From assembly GCA_949317995.1 (NCBI GenBank), contig OX439049.1:1-64000 (forward strand): 64,000 bases of DNA, read 5' to 3'. The notes beneath the pieces were generated by a model. The model made no database searches and had not been told where the DNA came from. It saw nothing but the letters and a program-made list of their open reading frames with translations. Shown here in pieces: positions 10,172 to 20,739 of this stretch. The stretch comes from Acholoe squamosa (Eukaryota > Annelida > Polychaeta > Phyllodocida > Polynoidae). The translations under genes were made by a program, and so were the position numbers. Positions within the stretch are counted from its first letter, which is position 1, and every line of letters starts with the position of its first letter.

Positions 10172-12985
10172 ATGAATAACGGCAGCAACAGCAACAGTAA
10201 CAACTATGTACCGCAAACTTCGACGTGTTTCACCATTGCCAGCATATTATCATCCACCCCTAGCAACAAGGATTACCGTGCAGAGGCCAGTGAAAATTTA
10301 CACAATGGAGGTGAAAGTGAGGACGATGAAGAGATTGTATCTGCTACTGCTACATCGTCCTGGTCTAAAAACAGTATAAATAACGATCAGGATGAGTCTT
10401 TACTTTACATAGGGTCTGTTGCTAATGGCACATTTTTGCCTTTAACTCAACACGACCCACGTGATGCCGGTGCCACAACCCCTTCTACTCTTTCCTGTTC
10501 TTCTCAAGATCTAGAAGAAGAGGCGATGAATGAAATGCTAAATGTTGATGTCAAGGAAACAGGCCAGGAAGAAAACCACGTTCATAAAACCGGTACTATA
10601 AGAGGGGCGTCTACTGAAAGAACTGTTGCTAAAAGCGATATTTCCACCACTATCACCATGACTCCTGCTGTAAGTACCATGTATCTTAGTGACGCCAAAA
10701 GTGATGCAGGTCACTCGCCCCACCATGGAGAGTCGGGGAGTACCGAGTGTTGCACCACTACTGTACCCATTGAACCCCCTAGCAGTCCCCAGGGAGACGT
10801 TAGTTTACCGCCACCGGAGAGTAAAACCCCACAAAAGAAGGTCACATGTGCCTACTGTGGCGGGTCTGTTGTTCATCTTCCACGACATTTGCGAGGGTAC
10901 CATAACTACTCCATTGAAGCATCGAAGTTGTATGCCAAACAAGCCCGGTTTCATAGCGAGCTTAATCCAGTGAAATCAACTTCAGACTGTAAAATTAACT
11001 TACACTACTCCTGCGCCGTCGAAGGTTGTCATGCTGTTGTAAGACGGGTTAATCGCCACTTGATTCAAAAGCATCGTTTCCGCGTGGGAAGTGAACAATA
11101 TCAACGCTACCACGTCTTGTCTAAATCAGACAACAACAAAAGATATTTACCAAAAAGTAAGTCGGGCTCTAAAACCAAAGACGCAGCTAAAAATGATGAA
11201 GAAATGGAGGTGGAAGAAAATCTTGAAGAGTATGAAGAGGGAGAATGTGAAACCTCTGTAGAACGTGTCGGTGACCTAGTACATGGTTCTTTGTCCCATG
11301 AAAATTCTGATTACATCAGTGCACTGAACTCTTTTCTGAGTGACGAGATGAGAAATGAATTAAACAGATACAAAGAATACCTCATGGATTTCAGTGGTAG
11401 TTTGAAAACTCCAGATGTTGCTAGTCAAATGCAAAGGCAGGTTGGGGAAATCCTAAAGGTATTTGGTGAAGACTTTTTAGATGAAAACCTAACTGAGAAC
11501 CTAGAGAAACTAGAGCGCAATTTCATTAAAGTGATGTTGGCTAAGGGGAAAACAAAACCACTTCAGGCCAGTACGGTTAAAAACTACCTGTTAAGTTTGA
11601 ACAGCTTTGTGCAGTTTGCCAATTTGAAAAACAGAGACTACATGAGACATCGGGTGGTAGAAAGAATAGGGATACAAGTGGGCTTGTGGAACCGTTCCCT
11701 TGGAAAACTGATTGCAGAAAGATCCCACGTGACAAAACAGCAGCACCAAAGGGACACCATATCAGTGGACGAAGTGAATGAATATGTGAACGGAAGTCGT
11801 GCTAAGGAAGCCAAAGAAATCTTTAAGAAATTTAGCGACTCTTCTCTATGTGACATTGGCCCCACAACATACGACCACACGGTTTCCCGTAATTATCTTA
11901 TCATGTCGCTCATGTTAAGAAATGCAACAAGGGCCGGCCCAATCATTAATTTAACCATCGACAACGTGATGCAGGCAAAGGACAACGTGTATAACGGCAT
12001 TCATGTAATGAATATTTCGAAGCACAAGACAGAGTACACATACGGCCCAGCGCAGTTGTCCCTCAAGGAGGAAGATTTTGCTTTTTTACTAACATACATC
12101 AACAAGATTCGACCTGTGGGAGAAAACAAAAACCCGGCAAAAGACAATGTGGTGTTTTTATCATGGAAAGGTTTGGCATTAATGCAGTCACACATAGCTA
12201 ATATAGCCACCAGAGAGTTGAACGAGGTAAGGGGTTGTAAAAAACATGCAAGCTGTACATTGGTGCGCAAATCTACCGTCACCAGAATACTGCCGATGGG
12301 TGTGGGGTCTAAAAATGAACAGGACTTGGCACGTCTAATGAAACACTCTGAAGTAATGCAGAAAAGAGTGTACGATTTGAATAACACAGAGCGGGACATG
12401 GCCCGTATGGGTGATTTAGTGTCAAAAGCTCTCACGGGTAAACAGTTAACAGAGGTAGAGTTAACCGCAGGAGTATCAGCAAAATCCTGCTTGTCGACTC
12501 AAATTGAAAACAGTGCAAGTAATACCTTGCCTGTTACAAACACCAACATGTGTGACGCAACCCAAAGTGCCGTCAATAATACCGGCGAAATGTCCACTGC
12601 TCTTTTTACCACGCCTTGTAATTTTGAAGGTGGAGTTAAAAATGCAGTGAACCTGGACGAGGAATCAATGGCTGCTGAAGAAAACAATGAACTAAATACA
12701 AACAGCATGAACATGACAAAGAGGAAATTTGTGTCTACTGGAAAGGGTCGAAAAAAGTGGCCTCGGTCTCTTAAACAGAAAGTTATTAAACTGTTTAAAG
12801 ATGAAATTGCAGATAGATATGTAACCAACGACATTGTCAGGGACGTTTTGTCTAGAAATCCCAAAGTCTATGATGAAGCTTGTGATTTTTACCAGCTTCC
12901 AAAGGATATTACCCAAGATAAAATCTGTGTAAAAAGAATCTATGACTTGGTTCGATCAGTGTACCGTGAACCTTGTATTATGTAG
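10172..12985 (+). CDS. Zinc-finger tyrosine recombinase (integrase-like)
   Basis: 937 residues from the first ATG. A low-complexity acidic N-terminus is followed by two C2H2-like fingers at about 226-244 and 281-301. A helical core-binding region follows, then a catalytic domain: R587 in NATRAG, a Lys around 617-619, R699 in LVRKS, H725 in LMKHS and the presumed nucleophile Y734 in KRVYDL. The nine-residue His-Tyr spacing is that of lambda integrase; the usual first His of H-x-x-R is replaced by Thr. A basic C-terminal segment (about 860-937) may bind DNA. Such enzymes cut and rejoin DNA through a phosphotyrosine bond; here integration or genome resolution is likely. AATAAA follows at 13329-13334. 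Confidence 0.8.
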   Translation: MNNGSNSNSNNYVPQTSTCFTIASILSSTPSNKDYRAEASENLHNGGESEDDEEIVSATATSSWSKNSINNDQDESLLYIGSVANGTFLPLTQHDPRDAGATTPSTLSCSSQDLEEEAMNEMLNVDVKETGQEENHVHKTGTIRGASTERTVAKSDISTTITMTPAVSTMYLSDAKSDAGHSPHHGESGSTECCTTTVPIEPPSSPQGDVSLPPPESKTPQKKVTCAYCGGSVVHLPRHLRGYHNYSIEASKLYAKQARFHSELNPVKSTSDCKINLHYSCAVEGCHAVVRRVNRHLIQKHRFRVGSEQYQRYHVLSKSDNNKRYLPKSKSGSKTKDAAKNDEEMEVEENLEEYEEGECETSVERVGDLVHGSLSHENSDYISALNSFLSDEMRNELNRYKEYLMDFSGSLKTPDVASQMQRQVGEILKVFGEDFLDENLTENLEKLERNFIKVMLAKGKTKPLQASTVKNYLLSLNSFVQFANLKNRDYMRHRVVERIGIQVGLWNRSLGKLIAERSHVTKQQHQRDTISVDEVNEYVNGSRAKEAKEIFKKFSDSSLCDIGPTTYDHTVSRNYLIMSLMLRNATRAGPIINLTIDNVMQAKDNVYNGIHVMNISKHKTEYTYGPAQLSLKEEDFAFLLTYINKIRPVGENKNPAKDNVVFLSWKGLALMQSHIANIATRELNEVRGCKKHASCTLVRKSTVTRILPMGVGSKNEQDLARLMKHSEVMQKRVYDLNNTERDMARMGDLVSKALTGKQLTEVELTAGVSAKSCLSTQIENSASNTLPVTNTNMCDATQSAVNNTGEMSTALFTTPCNFEGGVKNAVNLDEESMAAEENNELNTNSMNMTKRKFVSTGKGRKKWPRSLKQKVIKLFKDEIADRYVTNDIVRDVLSRNPKVYDEACDFYQLPKDITQDKICVKRIYDLVRSVYREPCIM

Positions 12986-13413
12986 TTAAGGTACAGCTGT
13001 TTAATGACCATTTTAAACTTGGTCTACTTAGTGTAGCAACAGGAAATGTACTTATCCATTTATTCCCCATACTACCAATCCCCTCTTGCAAACCTAATGT
13101 TGGCTGTTTCTTCTTCCCCAAGTAAGCCATTTGTGTTTATGTTATTCTACCGATAAATCAAAAACGGATTGTGGGTAACAGGGTATATTAAATCGTGCCG
13201 ATGCATTTCAAGTAAAATGTCAATGTTGTTTTATTTGCAGCATATAAAATGTATACTAGTTTTGTTAGTGTTATGTAATGTAAAATATCAATATGTTTAA
13301 TGTGGTTCTTTTGAAGTATGATGTGCAAAATAAAAAAAAGCTTTTCTTAAATCGTTGTACATTTTTATTTGCATGTGCTGTTATTAGTGTTTTTGTCAAA
13401 CACACTTGATCTA
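12986..13413. terminator. Convergent 3' region with opposed poly(A) signals
   Basis: Non-coding gap between the recombinase and the minus-strand gene. AATAAA at 13329-13334 serves the plus strand and TTTATT at 13364-13369 (AATAAA on the minus strand) serves the opposing gene, so the two transcripts end within about 40 bases of each other. A short cccctcttgcaaac at about 13080 recalls the palindrome arms but is isolated. Confidence 0.6.
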
Positions 13414-13998
13414 TCATAAGTAAAATAAACCCCAGTAAATATTTATTTTTTGTTTTCTTTTAAATGGTTGAATGGTGCGTGCTGTAAAGGAAGCACCGTT
13501 ATCTTGAAAACGTACATCGGTTACAATATAATCTTTTATCGCCCCTATGTAATTAGATGGAAAGGATAATAACAAGTGCTTTTGTCGTGTAAAATCGTCT
13601 ACTTGAATCCAATGTGGTTGAACAAAAACATGACTTTGAGAATGTAAAACATCCTTCCACAAACCATCAGTGTATGAAGCAGTAATGTCATACGCCACGG
13701 CAAAGTGACGATGACTCTGTCTTACACGCAACGAAGCTCTCCAAAAGTTAAAATGGGCATTTGATAACAAAGTCAATGCTGCAATTTTGCCTTTTGTCAG
13801 ACTGTCCACGGGTACAAACAGCCCGTTTACATGTTGCAGTTTTCTTTTAACATCCAACACGTACAGTTGTTTCTTATCCTTTTCATATAAATCATATGGG
13901 GATACGTGTTGAAAAGCTGGCACGGCATTGGGTCTAGACGCCCACCAATCACCTGACTGGATAGCGATCCTGTCCTTTATAACTGTGTTCTCATTCAT
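13414..13998 (-). CDS. Unknown protein, 194 residues
   Basis: Not recognised. An intact frame starts at an ATG and reads with normal composition: many aromatic and His residues (GDWWASRPNAVPAFQHVSPY near the start, SHVFVQPHWIQVDD in the middle), no signal peptide and no membrane segment. It is divergent from the primase gene across a 127 bp shared upstream region and convergent with the recombinase. A compact globular viral protein is likely; no function can be assigned. Confidence 0.65.
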   Translation of the reverse strand: MNENTVIKDRIAIQSGDWWASRPNAVPAFQHVSPYDLYEKDKKQLYVLDVKRKLQHVNGLFVPVDSLTKGKIAALTLLSNAHFNFWRASLRVRQSHRHFAVAYDITASYTDGLWKDVLHSQSHVFVQPHWIQVDDFTRQKHLLLSFPSNYIGAIKDYIVTDVRFQDNGASFTARTIQPFKRKQKINIYWGLFYL

Positions 13999-14125
13999 GA
14001 TTGGCCAACAGCAGGATTCAGTAATATATTAGTGAAATAAACACGGTCACCCTGTCTGTGCTGTAAAAACCGTTTGGATACACCACTTTCTGAAATACCA
14101 AATCACCCTTTTAAGTTAAAAAACA

Positions 14126-14716
14126 ATGCCTCTTTCACATGAAGTAATTTTTGGTAGGGCGTGTTTTGCTTGTGAACAGGGATCAATACTCACAAGTAAA
14201 CCAGATTTATTTCTGAAGCAAATCGAAAATGTTGAGTGTACTCTACAGGAGGAGTACTTTTTGTACGTACCAGACATTTGCACCCTAGACTATATTCATG
14301 AATGGAGTCGGTCTTGTAATGCACAAGATGGAGTTACAGGGATTATTGTTTTAGAGCGCATCACAAAAGAACAAAAATGTGCCACTCTCGCAATTCCTTG
14401 TGGTTTGGCATTGTTTACATGCCCAAAGGACGAAAGAGACATTATTTTACACAGTGCCAAATTTAGTAATGCACATTTAGTTAAAGGTCACATTAAACTG
14501 TTGTGGTTTTCAGTGTTACATATAATAAAACTAAATACACTACTGGCACGTGAGGTGAACGAATTGTGTCATAGCTGGAACAATTTGTGGAATGTTTCCA
14601 TGGACGTTATACACAGAAGTAAAAGGAATACATTGTACCCACATGTTCTACCACAAAAAACTTTTTACGAGAACATGGCCGTACTTCAAAATGTTTTTTT
14701 CAGAATGGAGCACTAA
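14126..14716 (+). pseudogene. N-terminal part of the split primase
   Basis: 196 codons from a good ATG (aacaATGcc). The frame ends shortly after a T7 run at 14694-14700, overlapping the next frame by 125 bases. The following frame carries the primase domains but begins at an internal Met. Added together the two frames give about 1,075 residues, close to the size of herpesvirus UL52 primases (roughly 1,000-1,100). The simplest reading is one gene broken by a one-base shift in a homopolymer, either a real mutation, a programmed frameshift or an assembly error. Alone, this part has no recognised motif. Confidence 0.7.
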
Positions 14717-17354
14717 GGTTAGGTCGGTTCAAGCTGAGTCTTTGTGGTCTAAAGACAATAACAGTTTACCGAGAAATATAAGTGCGTTAGAGCACATGTT
14801 TCTTTCCTTCCATGTTCTTTTGCGGTGGCATAGAGACCGTCATGTCGATCCGTTTACAATGTTAAGACATATTATGAAAAACATAAAAGTAACACAGGAA
14901 TATAGAACGAACGACAAGCAACTAGGTGAGACCCTAGAAGGTGGACTGAAATTTGATCCACGGTACCACGGAATGATGGCAAGACTAACAGGGTGTTATG
15001 GTGATTTACGCAATCAACTAACTGCTGCTTATAAAAAGCTCTGTAATATAATGTTTGACAATGGAGTCATTGTATATAAAGAACTAACAGTTCCAATGCA
15101 ATCAAGACGTACAGTATTTAAAGTTGTTCCATTGTATACTGGCCATGTCACTGAAAAGTTTATTGAAAATTCGATTGCCTCTGTACCTTTGTCTGTTTTT
15201 GACACTTTCGCTATACAAAAATGGTGCAAAAGTAGAAAAACTGATTTGCTAGAACACACTCTCAATCCAAATGTAGTTTTCCAATCAGTTTATAAAGATG
15301 TAAGACCCGTATTCGATGGAAACAACAAAACCTTCCTGCGGCTGTATGGCAATTGTGAGGATCTTTTACAGATCATAAATAAAAAAGAGCCTTTATATTA
15401 CACTTTTCAGAACTTGGGCACGTTAGAGCATGGACGGCCAGAAACACCAGCTTTGCCTTTAATTGGATTGACGAAAGCCACCATTCCTCGATCTAGATCA
15501 CCCTTTCATTTAAGTGGTAAATCAGTGACTAAAATTAGGTTAGTGGAGGCAGGAGAACATTGTACACCCATATGGGCAAGACCCACAGAAAATGGCGGCA
15601 TGAACTTTATGCGAATTGTTCCCGCCTTAAAGAAACCCTGCCAAACTAAACAAAAAATGTCTTCTGTGGCTTCAATGCAGGACTTAATAACAAAAAACAT
15701 GTATCCATTTAAAGAAAACAAATTGGTTTCAGGAACCACTAACGAGTATTTACAGAGCGGTCTTCACTGGTCTAGTTTTGTGGCTGACATTGACCTTAAG
15801 CTTGCCGGTAAAGACGTACCTGTTCCGGACATTAATGCCTTGAGTAAAGATGTGGTTGCCGCTTTTGATGCTATGTTTCAATCAATTTTTCCAGGTCAGA
15901 AAATAAGAAAACATCTAGTCTTTTGTTCGACCCGCGACAGTGATACCATAAAAATTGGATTGCACCACCATGCACTGTTACCAACCGGTCTCGTATTTAC
16001 ATCTTCTGCATGTCGAGATTTAGCCGGTATGTTGGAAACCATTCGCCATGCCTATCCCAATACTTTAGGAATTGAAACATGGGAAGACGAGCCTGCATAT
16101 GATTTAAGCGTGTATCCCATTCCAACAAAAGCTGGTGATCCTGTAGGCCACTGCCTAAGAGGTCCTTCACAAGTTAAGCATGATGGCACACGTCAATTAA
16201 AGTGTGTTTTAAATACAAGCGACACGCCTCTTAAAATAGATGACATACTGGTTCATGGGCCTCAGTATACTACCCGGGAAGATGGGGGGAAAGTAATTTT
16301 TGGTCGCGTTGTTAAAAATTTTGAAGGAGTGCAACACCTTAAAGACGTGGCTTTTTTTAAGGATTATGAAGCTAAGGTGATGACAAAAAATATGAATCAC
16401 GTTTGCTTTAAAAATGTGAACGATATTGCCAGGGAAATCAATAAAAGAAGTTACATATTTCCAGAAGGAAAAAACCCGGTTCCTTTATTGTTGGAAATTC
16501 TCAACAGTTTATGGAAGCAAACTAACAGTGGCAAATTTCTTTTGGTTCAACACCTTAAAACAAAAGAAGGAAGAAATGGCAAAAGATATGATAGTACATT
16601 CATTAATAATGTGGACAGGTTCTCCAGGTTCGTCTACAACAATGCAGAAAAAACCATAAATCTTGTCATAAACAATGATGCAAATTGTAGCATGCCTTTA
16701 TGTATTCGATATCCACATAACACACGTTCCGGTAAAGGGGTTCAAGTAACTGTGAATTACTCCTCTAAAATGATAAAGTTTGTGCTGTTTATGTCCAAGT
16801 GCTTTAAAGCCAGATGTCAGGCTAACTTTGATTTAAACTTCTTTTTACCAAACATAGTTTTACCAATGCCTAACATCTTTATTAGTACCCCTGTGCTCAA
16901 AGGCTGTGATAAAATGTGTGCTACATTCTGTGGATCAAAAGTAAGGGTTATACAACTGAATCCATGTTTTTCTTCAGAGCAATATCCATTTACAAACATG
17001 TACGAGGATGAAAAGATAGAAGATGCGTCTCTCAGTGAGGTTGCTCAGTTTGAAAAAATAGAAATAGCTCACGAGGGAGAGGGAGTTAACAAGTACTTAC
17101 AAAACAAAAGTCTAGAAGACACTGTTCGCTGTCTGTACATGTTTGTACCAAATAGCATACTGGCATTTTGTTTGATAGATAGCATGTATGTAGTTTGTTT
17201 CTCGAGACCTCGTCCTGCTATAAATACAAGCCAAAAAAGTACTGACTATGTTATAGTGTCGATGAACCCTGTCTTTATATATCAATACCTTAATAAGAAA
17301 AATGTTATAAGTCAAACAATTTTAAACGAACTAAAAATGTTAATGGTCGATTAA
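14592..17354 (+). CDS. UL52-like DNA primase (main part)
   Basis: 920 residues; the true start is probably in the upstream frame (see 14126). It has the archaeo-eukaryotic primase motifs: catalytic ADIDLKL (D399, D401), the H-rich second motif KIGLHHHALLP (about 454-464) and a third acidic motif YDLSVY (D504), followed by LRGPSQVKH. The C-terminus has a CHCC zinc site, C704-x4-H709-x27-C737-x4-C742, almost the same spacing as in herpes simplex UL52. It would synthesise RNA primers at the replication fork with a helicase partner. AATAAA lies at 17400-17405. Placement in the herpes primase family is fairly secure; integrity of this copy is doubtful. Confidence 0.82.
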   Translation: MFPWTLYTEVKGIHCTHMFYHKKLFTRTWPYFKMFFSEWSTKVRSVQAESLWSKDNNSLPRNISALEHMFLSFHVLLRWHRDRHVDPFTMLRHIMKNIKVTQEYRTNDKQLGETLEGGLKFDPRYHGMMARLTGCYGDLRNQLTAAYKKLCNIMFDNGVIVYKELTVPMQSRRTVFKVVPLYTGHVTEKFIENSIASVPLSVFDTFAIQKWCKSRKTDLLEHTLNPNVVFQSVYKDVRPVFDGNNKTFLRLYGNCEDLLQIINKKEPLYYTFQNLGTLEHGRPETPALPLIGLTKATIPRSRSPFHLSGKSVTKIRLVEAGEHCTPIWARPTENGGMNFMRIVPALKKPCQTKQKMSSVASMQDLITKNMYPFKENKLVSGTTNEYLQSGLHWSSFVADIDLKLAGKDVPVPDINALSKDVVAAFDAMFQSIFPGQKIRKHLVFCSTRDSDTIKIGLHHHALLPTGLVFTSSACRDLAGMLETIRHAYPNTLGIETWEDEPAYDLSVYPIPTKAGDPVGHCLRGPSQVKHDGTRQLKCVLNTSDTPLKIDDILVHGPQYTTREDGGKVIFGRVVKNFEGVQHLKDVAFFKDYEAKVMTKNMNHVCFKNVNDIAREINKRSYIFPEGKNPVPLLLEILNSLWKQTNSGKFLLVQHLKTKEGRNGKRYDSTFINNVDRFSRFVYNNAEKTINLVINNDANCSMPLCIRYPHNTRSGKGVQVTVNYSSKMIKFVLFMSKCFKARCQANFDLNFFLPNIVLPMPNIFISTPVLKGCDKMCATFCGSKVRVIQLNPCFSSEQYPFTNMYEDEKIEDASLSEVAQFEKIEIAHEGEGVNKYLQNKSLEDTVRCLYMFVPNSILAFCLIDSMYVVCFSRPRPAINTSQKSTDYVIVSMNPVFIYQYLNKKNVISQTILNELKMLMVD

Positions 17355-17501
17355 ACTAACCGTAACATCTAACAGGCTTTTTATAAGTAAATTGTGACAA
17401 ATAAAAAAATAAAATGATATTAGAGATTGTAATTTTTTTGTGCATAAACCATAAAACCTTTTTAACGTCGCTATTTGCAGTAAGACAGCTGAACCAAAAC
17501 C

Positions 17502-19649
17502 ATGTATTTTGTGTTCCGTCAATGCAAAATATTATCTTTTGCACTTAATTGGTTTTTAATAATAGGCTTTTTACATACCAACTGTCTATGTAACAAGATT
17601 CTTAGCATGCCTTCTGAATACAGTCGTGTAAATTGGGGTGTGGTTTTCACTAAGGTGGGCACCGTATTAAACGGTGTAACAAAGTATCGTCATACTTTTG
17701 CTCTTCCTATTCCTAACATGGATTACAAACCTTTAAACTCCATTAACTGCTCTGCACACACGCACGACATGGCACACTGCAATGCAATAAACGAGCTTTC
17801 TACGGTGGTCAGCAACGGTTATAAAAAAGAGTTTGGGCTCATGAAAGAAAGCATAAACAATGTTCTGTCTGCCATTGGTAGGGTGGAAGAAAACAGCTCA
17901 AGAGGCCGCAAAAGAAGAAGCACATACGATACTCAAACGTCTGCACCACATCTGTCGCCAAATTTTTGCAACAACAGTAAAGTGGTAGGGTCTGATACCG
18001 GCGGCGGCCTTTTGGCTACTATGGGCAGGATCGGAAGTGACCTACTTGGCACTCCAAACTGGGGCGATGTTAAATTAATGGACAAACATATGTGTGAACT
18101 TGCAGATACTGTTCATATGAACACGGAGGAAATAGTTCGTTCCGAGGAGACTTTGTCCTCCTTGTCTCACATGATAGACGGTGAAAATAAAGCCTTACAA
18201 AGCGGCCTTCGCAACATAAATAAGCGCATTAATGAAACTGATGCGGCTCTTAAAAGATTGGGTCGAAGAATGACAAATGACTTAAACAGTATCATAACAA
18301 AGGTGTCATCTCTTGCTACTGCTCAGGCAGCCACCCTAACTCTTTTAGGCAACTTGGAACATTACAGAATGGTAACTAATCGTTATCTAAAGTATAGCCG
18401 GGACTGGGTTTTAGGTATCAATAGACTTTTAGAAGGTTACATTCCACCTAGACTTATACAAACCACCGACATTCAAAAAGTCCTGAGGCATGTTAATAAT
18501 GTAGAGTTACCAAGACATCCCCAGTTAAGGTTAGTTTATCCAGATCCATCATTTTATTACAAGATTAGATCGACAGCTTACACCCGTTCTCAAAACTACC
18601 TTTTCATCACTCTGACCATACCGTTAAAATCAGTAGGTGGAATCTTAGGTGTGTACCGTGTAGACAAAACGTATATTGCAACAGCTGAGCATCACAAGGC
18701 GTCTACACGAATAGCTAACCTGCCGGATTTTTTTGCAGTGACTCCAAATGCACGTTACTATACTGAATTGTCTCTTGCACACTATACTTCTTGTCGGGGT
18801 GAGGAAATTAAAGTTTGCTCCACAGAAAGAGGATTACAGGATACAAATCATTTAACATGTGGAGCAGCACTTTTTTATGACGACAAAAGAGCTATAGCAA
18901 AGCACTGTGATGTACGCGTTGAACTAACAGATCAACCTACTGAAGTAATACGGTTAGAAAGTACAAGGTATCTAGTTCATTCTTATAATGCTGGACCAGA
19001 CACACCTTGGGTAGTACACTGTCCCTATTTAAATGCATTGCCGGGAAATACGGCCACTGAACACCTTAGAACCACTACTTCATGCAACACGTGCATAGTT
19101 AAAGTTCCCTGCGGCTGCTCCTTAACAGGCATCGGCTTTTACATTCCCTACGAGTTTACCGGTTGCGATTTCAATGACCATTTAGGTTTTCCAGATATAA
19201 TCAAAGCCTTTCCTGTTAACTTGCATGTTATAACTTCTTTGTTCGATGAGGATGATATCAGACATATAAATGGAAGCTCGACCCATTCAGATCCATCCAC
19301 CACAAACCCCCTAATGTTATCAGATTTGTTCTTAAATGTTACTGAAAGCAATTGGGACGGGGTTGTGGAATCACATGAGAAGTATACTCAGGACTTTAAT
19401 CACATGATGGCACTCCACAAGAACAATTCAAAAATATATTCTGACAGGGCTACAGCATATTTAGAAAAAGCAGAGAACTTTAAAGACTTAGCCATGTCTC
19501 ACATAAAGGATTTGGAAAACACATTTGGCGGGACCTCATATAAAACATTTTTAAATCCTTCTTCGTTTATAACCGCAGCAACCCTTTTTTGGTGTATTGC
19601 CATTTCTTCATTTATAATGACCATATATACTTTTTGCACTAAACGCTAA
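17502..19649 (+). CDS. Envelope fusion-type glycoprotein 1 (F/Env-like)
   Basis: 715 residues. An N-terminal hydrophobic signal (about 1-31) is followed by a furin-type site RGRKRR at 134-139. A glycine-rich hydrophobic stretch (GGGLLATMGRIGSDLLGT, about 167-184) and a long heptad-rich helix come next, then a Cys-rich ectodomain and a C-terminal membrane anchor at about 689-711 with a very short tail. This order matches class I-like fusion proteins of the baculovirus F / errantivirus Env type. It shares extended similarity with the protein at 25516 (YYKI...Y motif; VPCGCSLTG...FTGCD). Many N-x-S/T sites are present. It would act on the surface of an enveloped particle; the family call is from pattern only. 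Confidence 0.7.
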   Translation: MYFVFRQCKILSFALNWFLIIGFLHTNCLCNKILSMPSEYSRVNWGVVFTKVGTVLNGVTKYRHTFALPIPNMDYKPLNSINCSAHTHDMAHCNAINELSTVVSNGYKKEFGLMKESINNVLSAIGRVEENSSRGRKRRSTYDTQTSAPHLSPNFCNNSKVVGSDTGGGLLATMGRIGSDLLGTPNWGDVKLMDKHMCELADTVHMNTEEIVRSEETLSSLSHMIDGENKALQSGLRNINKRINETDAALKRLGRRMTNDLNSIITKVSSLATAQAATLTLLGNLEHYRMVTNRYLKYSRDWVLGINRLLEGYIPPRLIQTTDIQKVLRHVNNVELPRHPQLRLVYPDPSFYYKIRSTAYTRSQNYLFITLTIPLKSVGGILGVYRVDKTYIATAEHHKASTRIANLPDFFAVTPNARYYTELSLAHYTSCRGEEIKVCSTERGLQDTNHLTCGAALFYDDKRAIAKHCDVRVELTDQPTEVIRLESTRYLVHSYNAGPDTPWVVHCPYLNALPGNTATEHLRTTTSCNTCIVKVPCGCSLTGIGFYIPYEFTGCDFNDHLGFPDIIKAFPVNLHVITSLFDEDDIRHINGSSTHSDPSTTNPLMLSDLFLNVTESNWDGVVESHEKYTQDFNHMMALHKNNSKIYSDRATAYLEKAENFKDLAMSHIKDLENTFGGTSYKTFLNPSSFITAATLFWCIAISSFIMTIYTFCTKR

Positions 19650-19833
19650 GTTATAAATTAAAATAACCTTTGTTTATGGTAAAGAAAAAAAAGTACTAAA
19701 CACACTTTTTTAACCTTCAATTGGATTGTCGTGGCATTATTTATTTGCCATAACCTGGTATTTATAATACCTTTCATATGCAGACTAACTCGTTTATAAA
19801 AAATGGCATATAGCGATATAACATTTTACCCTT
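19650..19833. other. Convergent 3' gap
   Basis: Short AT-rich gap between the glycoprotein gene and the minus-strand membrane protein. It contains AT-rich poly(A)-like sequences but no gene. Confidence 0.4.
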
Positions 19834-20688
19834 TCATAATATTATTTTCCACCGACCTCCTCGTACACCCTGCAAATATATGCCGATAAATATCCACCAC
19901 AGAATTAAAAAACCTCCCACCACATTAGTAATTTTATTAAAAAATCCCAAAAAGATTATTGGATTACATTCCCTAAATACTATTTTCTTTTTCTTTAACA
20001 AGACATTTAACATTCTAGGTATAAACAACATGGTGTAATCAAGCAAAGCTAAAACTACCACCATTGTCCAGGACAAAATGACAATAGCACTTGTTTGACA
20101 ACTAACAAGCAGTTTCCAAAAACGAACGGTGTAAAGAATACAATGGGCTGAAAGGGCAAAAAGCAAAATAAAGGAGAAAAACAAAACTGCCCCAGTCAAC
20201 AGACGTATTTTATAAGTTAACAACCCAGAGGGTTTAACTTGATTTGTGTTAGTCCTCTTAGTCGATTTGCTTTTATAAAAATGACGCATTGCTATGAGAA
20301 CAGCATACATAAAAAGGAAAATAAACATTCCAGTGCTGACTCCTGTAATGGTTGGTTTATGCATATCCTTAAATGAAATGATGTAGCCAGGCGGCTGTTC
20401 AGTTAAGTAAGTTGAATTTAAAGTGGATATGATCGTTAACCTTTTACAATCCATGCAGCACCTAAGCTCCCCGATACATTGTGTAACCACAAATGATTTA
20501 CATGAGCTCTTAAGTTTTTCAAGGGTTAAGTTTGTCTTTTCACCCGGTATGCAACCAGAAAATAATTTGCATATTCGACTGCTTTCATTGTAGTTATTCG
20601 ACAAATAAAGGTTTTGCCAAAAAAAGCCTAAGTACACAGTGACTATTCCTGCCGCAAGTAGGTGTACAAGCACAATTAACCGAAACAT
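19834..20688 (-). CDS. Multipass membrane protein
   Basis: 284 residues if started at the Met at 20688; the open frame continues to 20763 but would then overlap the divergent gene at 20740. About five hydrophobic segments are visible: near the N-terminus (LIVLVHLLAAGIVTVYLGFF), ITGVSTGMFIFLFMYAVLIA, the LLTGAVLFFSFILLF region, AIVILSWTMVVVLALL, and FLILWWIFIGIYL near the end. The loop between the first two is Cys-rich with N-glycosylation sites, so it probably faces outside. Herpes gM-type proteins are also multipass, but no specific match is seen. It lies among envelope genes, which suggests a virion or host-membrane role. Confidence 0.65.
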   Translation of the reverse strand: MFRLIVLVHLLAAGIVTVYLGFFWQNLYLSNNYNESSRICKLFSGCIPGEKTNLTLEKLKSSCKSFVVTQCIGELRCCMDCKRLTIISTLNSTYLTEQPPGYIISFKDMHKPTITGVSTGMFIFLFMYAVLIAMRHFYKSKSTKRTNTNQVKPSGLLTYKIRLLTGAVLFFSFILLFALSAHCILYTVRFWKLLVSCQTSAIVILSWTMVVVLALLDYTMLFIPRMLNVLLKKKKIVFRECNPIIFLGFFNKITNVVGGFLILWWIFIGIYLQGVRGGRWKIIL

Positions 20689-20739
20689 TATTTCCGGTAA
20701 TTTGAACGTAGTTAACAAAATTCCAAAAAGATCATCGAG

